From assembly GCF_012489685.1 (NCBI RefSeq), contig NC_080043.1, positions 35,913,127-35,977,126 of the forward strand: a DNA stretch of 64,000 nt, in the 5' to 3' direction. Positions 34,501-44,460 of the stretch are shown here, piece by piece. Numbering within the stretch: position 1 is the stretch's first letter; each line of letters opens with the position of its first letter. The position numbers were made by a program, and so were the translations under genes. Under the pieces are notes generated by a model, which saw nothing but the letters and a program-made list of their open reading frames with translations, ran no database searches and was not told the DNA's origin. The stretch comes from Lotus japonicus. Its lineage: Eukaryota > Streptophyta > Magnoliopsida > Fabales > Fabaceae.

Positions 34501-37500
34501 CTAAATAAATGCTCTCCTTCCCATGTGTGGAGTTTGACTTGACTTAAAATAACTTTTTGAAAACCAGTATATCAACTAATTTTAACATTTGTCTGCAATT
34601 TGTGAGGTTTGTTGAAAATGGCCCTATTAATAGGAACAGAGAGTACTAGCCTCTTGAATGCTAGGATCTCATCATGTCCCTTTTAAGAAAATATAAACAG
34701 AAAGGGAAATTCTGAATTTTTAGCATATAAGATTGTAGAGAGGGTAAGCTCCTAAAATATAAATTCTCTTCTTTTCAGTTAATGTTTTAGCCATCAATAA
34801 CAGATTTATGTTCATTCTTTCTCTCTTCTCTACAAATTTTTCTTTCTTGTGGGTTCCTCAGGCCACCTAAGGTTACACATTTTTTATGGACTCTTATATT
34901 AAGGGTAAATGTTGATATAGTGAACTTCTACTATGTAAGATCACTCTCGTTTCTGCTTTCAGGGAAGCTTTATTTGCAAACATCTGAAGAACCTGATTTG
35001 AAAAGAGCAGGGGATTGCTTTGATTTAGCTGGATGTTATGAAATCGCTGCTCAGGTTTATGCTAGAGGCAGTTTCTTCTCAGATTGTTTGGCGGTTTGTG
35101 CAAAAGGAAGATTGTTTGACACTGGCTTCTCTTACATTCAACATTGGAAACAAAATGAAGCTGCTGACCCATGTATGGTTAAAAGTCATGATCTCAACTC
35201 AATGGAACAAAAATTCCTGGAAAGTTTTGCTCATAATTATCTTGATCATGAAGATATCAGTTCCGTGATGAATTTGGTTAAAACTTTTCACACAATGGAT
35301 TCAAAGCGTGCCTTCTTAAGATCATTGAATTTACTGGACGAGCTTCTTGTGTTAGAAGAGGAATCAGGGAACTTTCTGGAGGCAGTAAACATTGCCATGA
35401 TGTTGGGTGATATTCAACATGAGGCTGATCTTCTCGGAAAAGCTGGTAGATTCAAGGAAGCTTTTGAACTTCTGCTTTTCTATGTACTTGCAAATTCTCT
35501 TTGGTCTTCAGGAAGCAAAGGGTGGCCCGTAAAGCAGTTCGCACAGAAGACTGAGCTTTTGGGAAGAGCATTGTCATTTGCAAAAGAAGAGTCAGACCAC
35601 TTCTATGAGCTTGCATCTACGGAAGCTGATGTATTATCAAATGATCATAAAAAGGTTTCTGAAATAATGATTCATTTGAAATCTTCTCGTATGCATGAGA
35701 GTATCAGAGGTGAAATTTTATGTCTGTGGCAACTTTTGGATGCCCATTGTCATCTGAACAACTCTAAATACGTTTGGCAAGACAATGTGATTAATGATGC
35801 AGTTGAGGGAATGATTTTGGAGAATCATCTTTCTGTGGAGACATTGTTTCATTGTTGGACATGTTGGAAGGATAACATTGTTCTTATATTGGAATGTCTT
35901 CAAAGTTTTAAAGCCCCGAGCATTCATCAGCTTAGCAGTTATGCAAAATTTGCATTGAATTATTTGGGTGTTCGGAAGCTAACTTGTAATCTGAATGAGA
36001 TTTACTCTCTGCTCGTCCCTGATGCTAACTGGGTTATGAAATTGGGTGATAGGTTTCAAAAGAAGAATGGAAGGCTAGTTTTTGTTGATATTGATTCTTT
36101 AGTTTCTTCTGCTCAGAGCTATTGGAGTTCAGAACTTCTTTCTGTCGGCATCGCTGTTTTGCGCAAACTTGAGGCACTGTACAAGTTTTCAGTTAAAACA
36201 GACCTTTCTGATTTTTGTCAGTTTCAGTCTTTATTGCATATCTATGAAGTCTCGGAATTTCTTCTTGGATCCAAATGTTTTAGCCACACCCATGGTAACT
36301 TGAAGACTTTGGACAAATTTCGCAGACTTCCAATTGACCGTTTACTTCGGTACATAGTTTCCCTAGACTGGAAGAAATCTCTGACAAAAGACATGGTCTT
36401 TCTAAGGACAACTGAGGCTTGTAAGGGTCTGCTGAAAGACGCCATCTACGAGAACATAAGGCTGAAAGATAGGCTAACATATGGTCAAATTGGAAGGGTG
36501 GCAGTTATGGTTCTTGGTACAGCTAGTCTGCTAAATGAACTGTATGTGGAAATTATGACCAGATTTGAAGATAGCATACACTGGAAAAAATTCATTCAGC
36601 AGTGGAGTTCAGCTCAAGAAATTTCACAAAGAAATGATTCATTTGCAGAGCGGAATCACGTGCTGAGTCTTTATGAAGCTTTAGAGCATACTTACAATGT
36701 GAAATGGATAAAGGAAACTGATTATCTATCTCCTAGTTGTTTTATGTATCTGGTTGAACGGCTTCTGCTCTTGGCATCATGCGGGAAGAAGGGGTTCATG
36801 TTTGCTACTAAGTCATCTTTCATTGAATGGCTTAATTTCCAGGATGAAAATTCACTAGCAAATTTGAGTTTAACTCCAGGTATGAATATGACAGATGTGC
36901 ATAAGTTCATTGCGCGTGTCCTCCAAGAGTTGATTTATAATCAAAATGATACCATAAATTGGATCAGGAAGTCAAACTTAGATGTGAAGAATTATTTACC
37001 ATTGTTTGTCCTGAGATTGGTTGTCTCAGTGTGTTTGCTTCACCTCAGCACAAGGAAGTATGGAGAGACACTTTGCATTTTGTTGGGAAATAGTCATATA
37101 ACCTCTCAACTGCCATTGGAATTTTGTGATGTTCTTATGAAAGGAAGGGGAAACTTGGGTTTGGAAGTCTTTTCTGAGGCCTTTAAAGTGATTGGCAATC
37201 CCTTGGTTATTGTCAAGGTAGGCAACAGTTCTTCAGAAATTGTTTGTCCAGATGCTGTGTTTGTAGATTTCATGGTCTGCCGGCAAAAAGAGCTCATATT
37301 GCAGATGTTGTTTCCGGATAGAGTCGACGACAGCATTGGTGGGGAAAATGCAGCAATTATTGTTGAATCTTCTGACTCAACATCTAAGGAGACTCCAAGC
37401 CGCGCTTTTCCATACCTATATCCGAATTTTGGCTTGTTATGTGATAGCTTGGAAGACTTACTCTTAACAATTCAGAAAGCAGATTTTAATAGGGAGTCTC

Positions 37501-38400
37501 CTGATTCCAATATGGTGAAGGCCAAAATTATAAAGGTGAGGCAAATGATTTTTGCAGATTCAATACAAAGTTATACTAGGCTTCTATCAAGGGTTTAATT
37601 TAGTCTTCAGTGTCCAAGTTATTTTTTTTTATTAAAATTATTGTGCCCTTACTTTTTTCATTTTCTCTCAGCGTTGGTTGAAGTTGAAGTCATTCCATCT
37701 TCAGGATTTGTTGTATCCCTGCATTAAATTTCTGGCTACACTACATAAAGTTTCTTACGCATTGAATGAAGTCCCACATAACCTTACCAAAAATGAAATG
37801 GATGAGTTGGTGGCCTTGATTGGTGAAATGGACCAACTTTATTCCACATTGAATGCGAAAAATGCGAGGTAAGTTATATAGTCAGAATAGTTTTTGCATT
37901 TCTGTCATGTAACAATTTGTAATGAATGTTTGTAGTTAGTTAATGACTAACTTTAGTTACTTTCTGTCCAAGCAGCAAATTTGGATTTTTGTAGTCACAA
38001 AATTGCTTTAATTTGGTCATGCACTTTGTTTTTTTGTTTCTTCAGTAATTCATCAAGGACTACGGGGACTGAGACCCAGACTTTCATCCTTCGTGCTGGT
38101 CCGGACATAGAATCTCCTTGTTGGGAAACAGTTTCAAAACCAACAAATCCCTTACAAACCAAAGAGAAGCACATTATAGTTGAAGAAAGCGCTAAGAAAA
38201 TTCTTGCAAGACGACCAAAAGTTGAGCCAAGTTTGAAGAAGCTATCACAAGCAAGTACTGCAGCAGGGAATGATGATGATGAGGTGCAAAATGGGGACTC
38301 AGATGAATCAGAAGAAGATAGCATGCCCAAGAATTCCCATGGAAAATGGAAGAAAAACAGACTAAAGAAAAACAAGGGAGGGAGAAAAGGTAAGAAGTGA
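25593..38400 (+). CDS. Dual superfamily-1 helicase protein, TRANK1-like (2821 aa)
   Basis: The 14 exons are 25593-25685, 26157-26711, 27087-28301, 28401-28728, 29320-29575, 29690-29906, 30015-30367, 30448-30978, 31894-33094, 33178-33531, 33810-34047, 34963-37535, 37672-37868 and 38046-38400. The CDS is 8466 nt and closes in frame. The first module is Upf1/SEN1-like: Walker A GPPGTGKT (~271), DEAAQ (~581), [22 protein letters not shown] and NVSLTRAR. The second is UvrD-like: GRSGTGKTT (~1101), IDEVQD (~1392), [25 protein letters not shown] and YVSITRTR. After ~1700 comes a helical TPR-like region with FERAGD/RAGDCF repeats, then a long C-terminal domain and a Lys-rich tail ([11 protein letters not shown]). 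This matches plant proteins annotated as TPR and ankyrin repeat-containing protein 1-like; I see no ankyrin repeat. All helicase motifs look intact. The cellular role is poorly known; nucleic-acid helicase activity is inferred. Confidence 0.93.
29092..29151 (+). repeat. Short tandem repeat in intron 4 of the helicase gene
   Basis: Three ~20-bp copies of CAGTTTATT(A/G)(T/C)TGTTAGGA lie in tandem within the fourth intron. The surrounding ~150 bp resemble LTR-type sequence, but no ends can be defined. Confidence 0.6.
31230..31600 (-). mobile_element. Possible solo LTR in intron 8 of the helicase gene
   Basis: On the - strand the segment starts near TGTCAAGAATTATGC and runs to TTTCTCA. It contains a TATA-like CTTGTATAAATACTTG and a T/C-rich downstream stretch, the usual layout of a copia-type LTR. 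It accounts for much of an unusually long (915-bp) intron. No 5-bp TSD could be found, so the limits and the identity are uncertain. Confidence 0.4.
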
Positions 38401-39249
38401 TCAATGTGTAAATGACTAAATGGTAATAAACTCTTGCCTGACTATGAGCTCTATTTTCTTTTCCAGTAAACCTTTTATCAAAGTACATTTTAAGGATCTT
38501 TCAACACTGTTGCGTATTTTGGGGAGTTTGTACTTTTTGTAGGTAAGTTAAGGTGTTTTTAATTGAATTAGAGCTAGCATGCTTAAAATATTTTCTCTGT
38601 ATATGATATCTCTTACCTTTTTCCTTTGGCCTTCCAATAGCTAGCATGCTCTATTTTGTCTTTAAGACCAGTTGGGTATTTTTTGTCCCATCATGCAGGA
38701 AAAATAGAACTTTTTTCACGTATTTTATCCCTCTCTGCATTGAATTTGAAGGTACCATAGTAAATAAGAATATGCTCAAAAGTGAACACAGTAGAAGAAA
38801 TAAAATTCATTGGAAAGACTAGCCTGGAAAATCTCATGGTTCATTCTTGCTCAAATCAGCCTCTGAAATGTCTAGGCACAGTAAAAGCTGTTTAAGACAT
38901 TCTTTTGAGAGGCAGTGAGTTATGAAACATGAATTCCAGTGGTGATTCAAACTAAGATTTAAAAAAAAAAAAATTATACATAATTCAAAAGGAACCTGAG
39001 AAAGGATTTTGCATTTCATTTACCTAGGAAAAAGTCAATACATAATTGTGATAGTCAGTTCATTCAGGAAAATGGCATTTACCATGATTTTTGATTTATC
39101 AACAAACAAATTCAGTCCTCAACAACCACACTTCCGTTTTTTTCTCACATCACATTTCTGCTTATTTTCTACCTTTTTTTTAATTCTTTTTCCATTTATA
39201 CATCACTAATCTTATCTCTTATTTCTCGATCTTCTATTTTATTTTTATA
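38401..39249. other. 3' UTR and intergenic DNA
   Basis: The first ~200 bp are probably the 3' UTR of the helicase gene. The rest is AT-rich with an A-run at 38961-38972 and no supported gene. Confidence 0.6.
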
Positions 39250-39908
39250 CTAGTGATTTTTCCCGTGCGTTGCACGGGGAATATGTCTATTGTCAGTGGC
39301 GGATCCAAGACCCCGGGGTCAGGGGGTTCAAATTTTTCAAATGAATACATCGATAAAAATATAATTAAAAACAACTTTAATATGTTTATTATAGAATTAA
39401 AAACATACTCAACTTCACTATACCAAAAAAATATGTGAAAATATTATTAGGATGTGTGAATATTATTATCCAAACAAAACTTAACTTATGCATGTTTTTT
39501 CCATATGTAACAAAAAAAAAACTTATGCATGTTTAATACTAACACATCCATGTATATCAAATTGATCAAAAAGAAATGATCTATCTTAAGGTAAAAAAAT
39601 GACTATGATAAAAAAAAAGGTGAAAAAATGACTAACCTAAAGATCTGTATAAAAAAAATAACTTCTCGGCCCAATTTACTCTTCACATGCCCATGAGGTC
39701 ATAAACGATGGTGTCGTAGGAAATGGGAGAGAAGGTTCATGAACAGTAAAAAGTGGGCCAGCAACTTGTAACCATGAGGTAAGAAACAGTAAATTAATCC
39801 AACGTAAGTCTACCGTAAGATTGAAAAAATTGGAGGGTGGAGATGAGCTCTCCCAAATGAACAGTGAAATGAAACTTTCTCTCTGCTTCACCTTTATTAA
39901 GTAATAGA
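39250..39908 (-). mobile_element. Non-autonomous Helitron, 659 bp
   Basis: Read on the - strand, the element starts TCTATTACTTAATAAAGGTG at 39908, preceded by a host A. It ends with the perfect 7-bp hairpin CCCGTGC-AAC-GCACGGG (39278-39262), nine bases, then CTAG (39253-39250), followed by a host T. These are the defining Helitron features: 5' TC, a 3' hairpin, CTRR and insertion between A and T without TSD. There is no Rep/Hel coding. A piece of the GGCGGATCC hAT MITE family is nested near its 3' end (39294-39430). Confidence 0.9.
39294..39430 (+). mobile_element. Fragment of hAT-type MITE nested in the Helitron
   Basis: CAGTGGCGGATCCAAGACCC begins a stretch homologous to the reverse complement of the MITE at 17281-17544, including a shared TCAAATTTTTCAAATGAA-type block and the ATAAAAATATAATTAAAAA block. 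Only one end is present, so it is truncated. Confidence 0.75.
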
Positions 39909-41219
39909 TTTCAGTATGAGACAACCAAAACTATCTGATTTTTGTAAACACCGGTCAAAAATCATCACAAACAGCGAGTGTCGATTTTATGTCCCAAAAA
40001 TAGAAGGACTAACCATCGTTTTCTTAATTAGAATTGTTTTTTAGTTTTTTTAGGAAGGTTTTTAGTTTAATACGTGCTTTTGTTTCAAACATGAATTTGG
40101 CATTACTCTTGTAAAAGTTATCGGTGGAGGACGCGGCGCAGCTGAGCTCGCCATTGCCAAACCATTGCTCTTGACCCGTGGGGTTTGTTTGGATTCGAAT
40201 CACCTTCCAATTTCGAACAAACCTTCGGCCAAATCATGAGCCAATAAATTATCACCTTCTAAAGAATAATTATCTAATACCAGCCCATGAGCACGTTGAC
40301 CGGCCACACCATGTAAATGTCCTTCAGCATCATCACCTATCTTGTCAAAAGAACATAAAACCCCTCCAACATTATTTAAAACATGGCCCTTAATGATCGT
40401 GGCCCCATTAGAGATACTGAAAACTGAAAGTTCCTCTCTCCAATCAAGGCTTTGATTGGTTGCCATTTCAGTTCCACAAAATCCTCTTTCATTGTAACTG
40501 CCCATAAGCTTGATTCTAGCAGCACAATTATTCCCATTATTCTCTTCCCTGAAATCACGCCCCAGAAGGTGAGTTCCCTCCACAGTCATATTTGCTTCTT
40601 CTCCAGCGTCAACAATTACTCTAGTTGACAATTAAGTTCCATATAGCTAAAACTTACATCTTTCCGTTCAAATCTTGTTTTTGTGCTTAGGATAGGAAGC
40701 ATATGTTGGTACAAATATCATAGTTGATAATTTAGCTCCATTTCTGTGAAGTAGCCTATATGGGGGAGTAACCTATCACTCATTGCTCTGTTTAATCTGT
40801 GCATAACTTGTTTAAATAATTCCATTGGATGGATGTACCCTAAGTATAGAATAAAATGAAGCTTTGTGGATTTTTCTCATGATTGGCAAGTGTTGTGCCT
40901 AGAGATATAATTCTTAATTTAATTCAGTGCTTATGTTTAGCTTGACTAGTAGAATGTTTTGAACTAAATAGTTTATTTAGCTCTCTTAATCCTCTTTGGG
41001 CCCAGAATGTGTTAGTGGTTTAATTCATAATGTTAGGTTTTTATCTTCTTTGCAAATGAACTTTTTCTAGTCAAGATTTCTCAAAGTCAGAGACTCCTAT
41101 TGGACCATCCTTCATTGTCATAATTGATAAGGGTAAATGCCAGTCCTGGTCATGTCTAAGGCTCTTATTGGATCACCCCTTCATTATCATGTCCAATAAA
41201 GGTCAAAGTTAGTATTGGT
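39909..41219. other. Intergenic region, one unassigned frame
   Basis: Apart from the 143-codon frame at 40200-40631 there is no supported gene. From ~41095 the text begins to show degenerate copies of the minisatellite unit that follows (CTCTTATTGGATCACC, CCTTCATTATCATG). Confidence 0.5.
40197..40631 (-). CDS. Hypothetical 143-aa ORF
   Basis: An uninterrupted - strand frame of 143 codons ends at TGA (40197-40199). The composition is protein-like (no low-complexity bias, mixed Gly/Asp/Asn/Glu), with several Cys but no paired zinc-knuckle pattern, no signal peptide and no membrane segment. I recognise no family. One possibility is the C-terminal tail of a LINE ORF1-type zinc-knuckle protein, since these tails are acidic and Gly/Asn-rich and LINEs are present in this window. 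Alternatively it is a chance frame or a small lineage-specific gene. No promoter or partner gene is evident. Confidence 0.3.
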
Positions 41220-41876
41220 GATGGGGAAGTCAAAGAAAGACCATATTAGGCCTCATAATGAAGAGTGACCCAACATGAGTCTCGTGATGGGAAAGTCAAA
41301 GATATACATTATTGGACCTTATTGGACCTCATAAGGAAGAGAGGGGGCCCAACATGAGTCCCGGTGATGGGGAAGTCGAAGAAAGACCTTATTGGACCTT
41401 ATTGGGCCTCATAAGGAAGAGTGGTCCAACATGAATCCCGATGACGGGAAAGTCGAATAAATACCTTATTGGACCTTATTGGGTCTCATAAGAAAGAGTG
41501 GTGGCCCAACATGAGTCCCGGTGATGGGAAAGTCGAAGAAATACCTTATTGGACCTCATAAGGAAGTGGAGGGCCAACATGAGTCACAGTGATGGGGAAG
41601 TCGAAGGAAGACCATATTGGGTCTCATAAGGAAGAGTGGCCCAACATGAGTCCTGGTGATGGGAAAGCCGAAGAAAGACCTTATTGGGCCTCATAAGGAA
41701 GAGTGGTGGTCCAACATGAGTTCCGGGGATGGAAAAGTCGAAGAAAGACCTTATAGGGCCACATAAGGAAGAGTGGTAGCCCAACATGAGTCCCGGTGAT
41801 GAGAAAGTCGAAGAAATACTTTGTTGCACCTTATTGGGCCTCATAAGGAAGAGTGGTGGTCCAACATGAGTCCTAG
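41220..41876. repeat. Minisatellite, ~9 units of 66-80 bp
   Basis: The unit runs GATGGGGAAGTCGAAGAAAGACC, then TTATTGGGCCTCATAAGGAAGAGTGG, then CCAACATGAGTCCCGGT. Copies start near 41220, 41286, 41366, 41443, 41523, 41591, 41658, 41728 and 41798. Length differences come from an optional TTATTGGACC duplication and GGT insertions. The open frame at 41584-41844 (- strand) is a by-product of the repeat. Confidence 0.95.
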
Positions 41877-42277
41877 TTAGTCATGCACGCAATTAATTAT
41901 ATTTTTTGACAATTAATTACTAAAATTGTTGCTAGCTTTGTGGTTGTTAGAAATGTATGTGTTTTAGGGGTCCGTGGTTCGATTCTTTCTTGGCTTACTT
42001 TTTTAATATTAAGCGCCATCACCAAACTCCACAAGTTTCTATTTAGATCATATTTGCAATTTTTGGCGGCTGTAACGCATGAAATTGGGGGTTTAAAACC
42101 GCCACTAATGCACAAAATGATTTTCTACACAAACAGATGCAAATAACTCAGCAACATAATCAATTGAAATTGATCAATAAAAAACAAAGACTATCCAGTC
42201 TGAACATATCCAAACTAACATTGCAATGGAAGAATTAAATTGCAAGACCATAAAAACATATTGCAAACCATAAGTAC

Positions 42278-42819
42278 CGGGGAATCTAAACACATTTCCC
42301 TCATATTGGATCCAGTTATGAATAGCTTTCTCAACTGTAAGACTCTTGTAGGGTGTGTTTGCATACAGATCATAATCACGACTCTTAGGCCATGGAAATG
42401 GAGTCACATACCATTTGGGTGCTGGGATCAAACAATGTAACTTCTCTTTCTCACGGGGACAGTGCCTCTCTCGATAAACCATGTTTCCTCTAGGAAAGTT
42501 CATGGCACGCTGCTGATCTTGGCAGGGAGTGTAATCAGTATAACGAGCAGTGCAAGGTTCAAATACCTTAGGTCTTGTATCAACCTCATCAATTTTGCTA
42601 ACTTCACCAGCATGGTGAGAGTCAAAACTTAAATTCGGAACTATATTATAGTCTGCACCTTTCTTGGTAATCTCCAAGTCTACACTATCTCCCTTTCCAA
42701 AACCACTTCTCTGCCATGCACCCAATATATAGAAGAAACAACATAAACCAACTACTATAAAGATCTGCACAGAGCTTCTAGTCCTACTATCAGCTGAACT
42801 TGGCTTTGCCATCAAAAAC
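42278..42819 (-). pseudogene. PMT2-type methyltransferase, 5' exon only
   Basis: The - strand encodes the N-terminus of a Golgi-type putative methyltransferase (DUF248/PMT family, closest to Arabidopsis PMT2). It has a short cytoplasmic tail beginning [14 protein letters not shown] (ATG at 42812-42810), a membrane anchor [17 protein letters not shown], then the conserved [18 protein letters not shown] and [19 protein letters not shown] blocks, and VFRFPG at the exon end. An AG acceptor precedes it at 42820, as expected for a 5' UTR intron. A GT donor follows at 42277, but the next exon (with the SAM-binding domain) is not found downstream before the minisatellite. The exon itself is open. In an intact gene it would act in Golgi polysaccharide methylation; here it is a fragment, probably a partial duplication. 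Confidence 0.85.
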
Positions 42820-43330
42820 CTGAAAAGGGCCAATCCGATTCAGTATTTGCCAACCACTCAAGATCCATAACAAAAAAAATTGAAGTCAAAACAAGAAAAC
42901 TGCTTTCACTGAATAAATTAACAACTTGCAAGTTCCAATAAACAAATTAAACTCCAAGCAAATTTGATTAAGTAGACAATATACGTTTTTTTTTTAAATA
43001 AATTGGGGAAGCTTGTAACATTGGTGTTATACTTTGCCAATCATAATACAATTAGCCTCCATGCTGGAATCTGGATATTCACACAGGCATAATGAAGGCA
43101 TATAGTCAAGTGGATCAACAAACCAATATCTTAAGCAGCTCAACTAAGTACTTATCTAATGGGATAAAAATTCACATTGTTCATACATGATAATATTTCT
43201 ACCCCAACATGTTCAACATGTTTTTTTTATAACATCGAGCTATTCCAGTTTATAACTTTGTATCTTCTTCTGATTAAAGTCATCATCACAAGCAATAGAA
43301 AGGAAAGAACATAAAGCCATAACGGCATAA

Positions 43331-43633
43331 CCTCTTAAACAGGAAATTATTCCTTTTGGACCGCAGGAGCTTTGTCTTGTTGACCCCCATCCTTGGATCA
43401 AAATGAGATTAGATTCAGGATCGACATCTAATACAGGTTTCAGTATTTGAAATGCATCTTTCTTCTGTTTGTTAACGTTGACCTTCAATGTGCTAAGGTT
43501 GCTTGGTTTAGTTACATTAACGACATTTCCATGTTCATCTATTTCTCGTCCCTGAGCATCAAGATGAAGAACAGGGGCCTTTGTGGGTTTCTATGGGATT
43601 ATAACATCCGCCACCATCTGACCAGGAAACATG
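43331..43633 (-). pseudogene. PRP3 (U4/U6 snRNP splicing factor) gene fragment
   Basis: The - strand reads FPGQMVADVIIP, a stop where Gln is expected (CAG to TAG), then KPTKAPVLHLDAQG, the conserved GREIDEHGNVVNVTKPSNL and the KKDAFQILKP region of PRP3 (RDM16 in Arabidopsis). After VDPESN a one-base deletion shifts the frame; the other frame continues HFDPRMG and LLR-KR, again as in PRP3. One nonsense codon and one frameshift make this a pseudogene fragment covering about 100 residues of the central region. PRP3 itself is a U4/U6 di-snRNP protein in the nucleus. The fragment lies in the same orientation as the PMT2 fragment next to it. Confidence 0.85.
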
Positions 43634-43743
43634 TTTATAAAAGGAGCAAATATAATTATGAAGACAAAGTATCATTCTTTAATGAGGTACAATAAATTCA
43701 TACTCCCACTTCATTTTCACATTAATTTTCCATATTTATCTTT

Positions 43744-43752
43744 CCCTTATCT
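43744..43752 (+). repeat. MULE target-site duplication, left
   Basis: CCCTTATCT, identical to 48563-48571 on the other side of the element. A 9-bp TSD is diagnostic of Mutator-type transposition. Confidence 0.93.
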
Positions 43753-43892
43753 TGCTTTTTTTTCTGAATGGCGTAAATAAAATTATTAATTGGAAAAAAT
43801 GGGTGAAAAAAAACAAAATTAGCTGTCTGGGGTAGTTTCTTTTTAGCATTCGAGAGATTCCATGCGAAAGGTAATAAGACAAGGAGAATCAG
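43753..43892 (+). repeat. MULE left terminal inverted repeat
   Basis: The sequence begins TGCTTTTTTTTCTGAATGGC and matches the reverse complement of 48424-48562 (GGCTTTTTTTTTTTTCTGAA...) over its length with small indels in the T-run and a ~10-bp gap around 43842. Confidence 0.92.
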
Positions 43893-43969
43893 GTGCACCA
43901 AGAGAGATTCTCCTCCTTCCCGATGCAGTCTTGTGTCTTTTACTGAGGAACAAGAGCCATACGCAATAA

Positions 43970-44115
43970 AGCTCGCGAATGGCTGACAAATGGATGGGAC
44001 GCAGCAGAGCTGCAGGCATGCAGAGGCATGCAGTGGCTTTCGTAGCCTGCCACGCGAATGGCATGTCGGCCACGATCAAAGCATGCACAGGCATTCGCAC
44101 TTGACCTCGCGAATG
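43970..44115. repeat. MULE left subterminal GCGAATGGC-rich region
   Basis: Copies of GCGAATGGC or its complement GCATTCGC occur at about 43976, 44052, 44092 and 44108, mixed with CAGGCATGCAG repeats. The same motif dominates the right subterminal region. Repeated subterminal motifs are the usual binding sites of transposases; that role is inferred. Confidence 0.75.
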
Positions 44116-44157
44116 GCTTGTTGGCTATGTTCAGCATTTCTTGCGGTCTGAAACCCC

Positions 44158-44164
44158 TATAAAA
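44158..44164 (+). promoter_or_regulatory. TATA box of the PMD gene
   Basis: CCCCTATAAAAAGACC places a TATAAAA box about 300 bp upstream of the PMD start codon, just inside the left subterminal repeats. The intervening C/T-rich leader (44180-44340) looks like a plant 5' UTR. Confidence 0.6.
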
Positions 44165-44460
44165 AGACCCCCAGAAATGTTGAAGTTTGCATGCTCGACT
44201 TCACCTCTCCAACTCTCTCAATTCTCAACTTTCAAGCCTCATTTCTGAACTCTCAAGTGATAAGTTTGATACCTCTCAAGCTCTACCTACCCTCAAACTC
44301 TCTCAAGTGTAAAAGTCTCTATATTGTTGGTAATTATTTCTAACTCTATCTCTCATTCTAACCTTTCAAATATTACAGTTTATCATTTGTTTATGAGTCT
44401 CAAACTTTCTTTGATGCCTAATTTTCGGTTGCATGTTATTACTTCATGAAGGTTTTGTAA

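Noticed and set aside
37995..38375. 126-codon minus-strand frame opposite the last exon of the helicase gene
   Set aside because: It is the antisense shadow of exon 14; Ser/Phe richness mirrors the Lys/Glu-rich tail on the plus strand.
41584..41844. 86-codon minus-strand frame with internal repeats
   Set aside because: It is a by-product of the minisatellite; the repeats are in-frame copies of the DNA unit.
42174..42833. A full-length PMT methyltransferase gene
   Set aside because: Only the first coding exon is present; no SAM-binding or later PMT motifs can be found downstream, and the frame beyond the donor at 42277 is intronic.
43940..44137. Cys/Ala/His-rich minus-strand frames near the MULE left end
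   Set aside because: They overlap the subterminal GCGAATGGC and GCATGC repeats, are on the strand opposite the PMD leader, and have no family resemblance.
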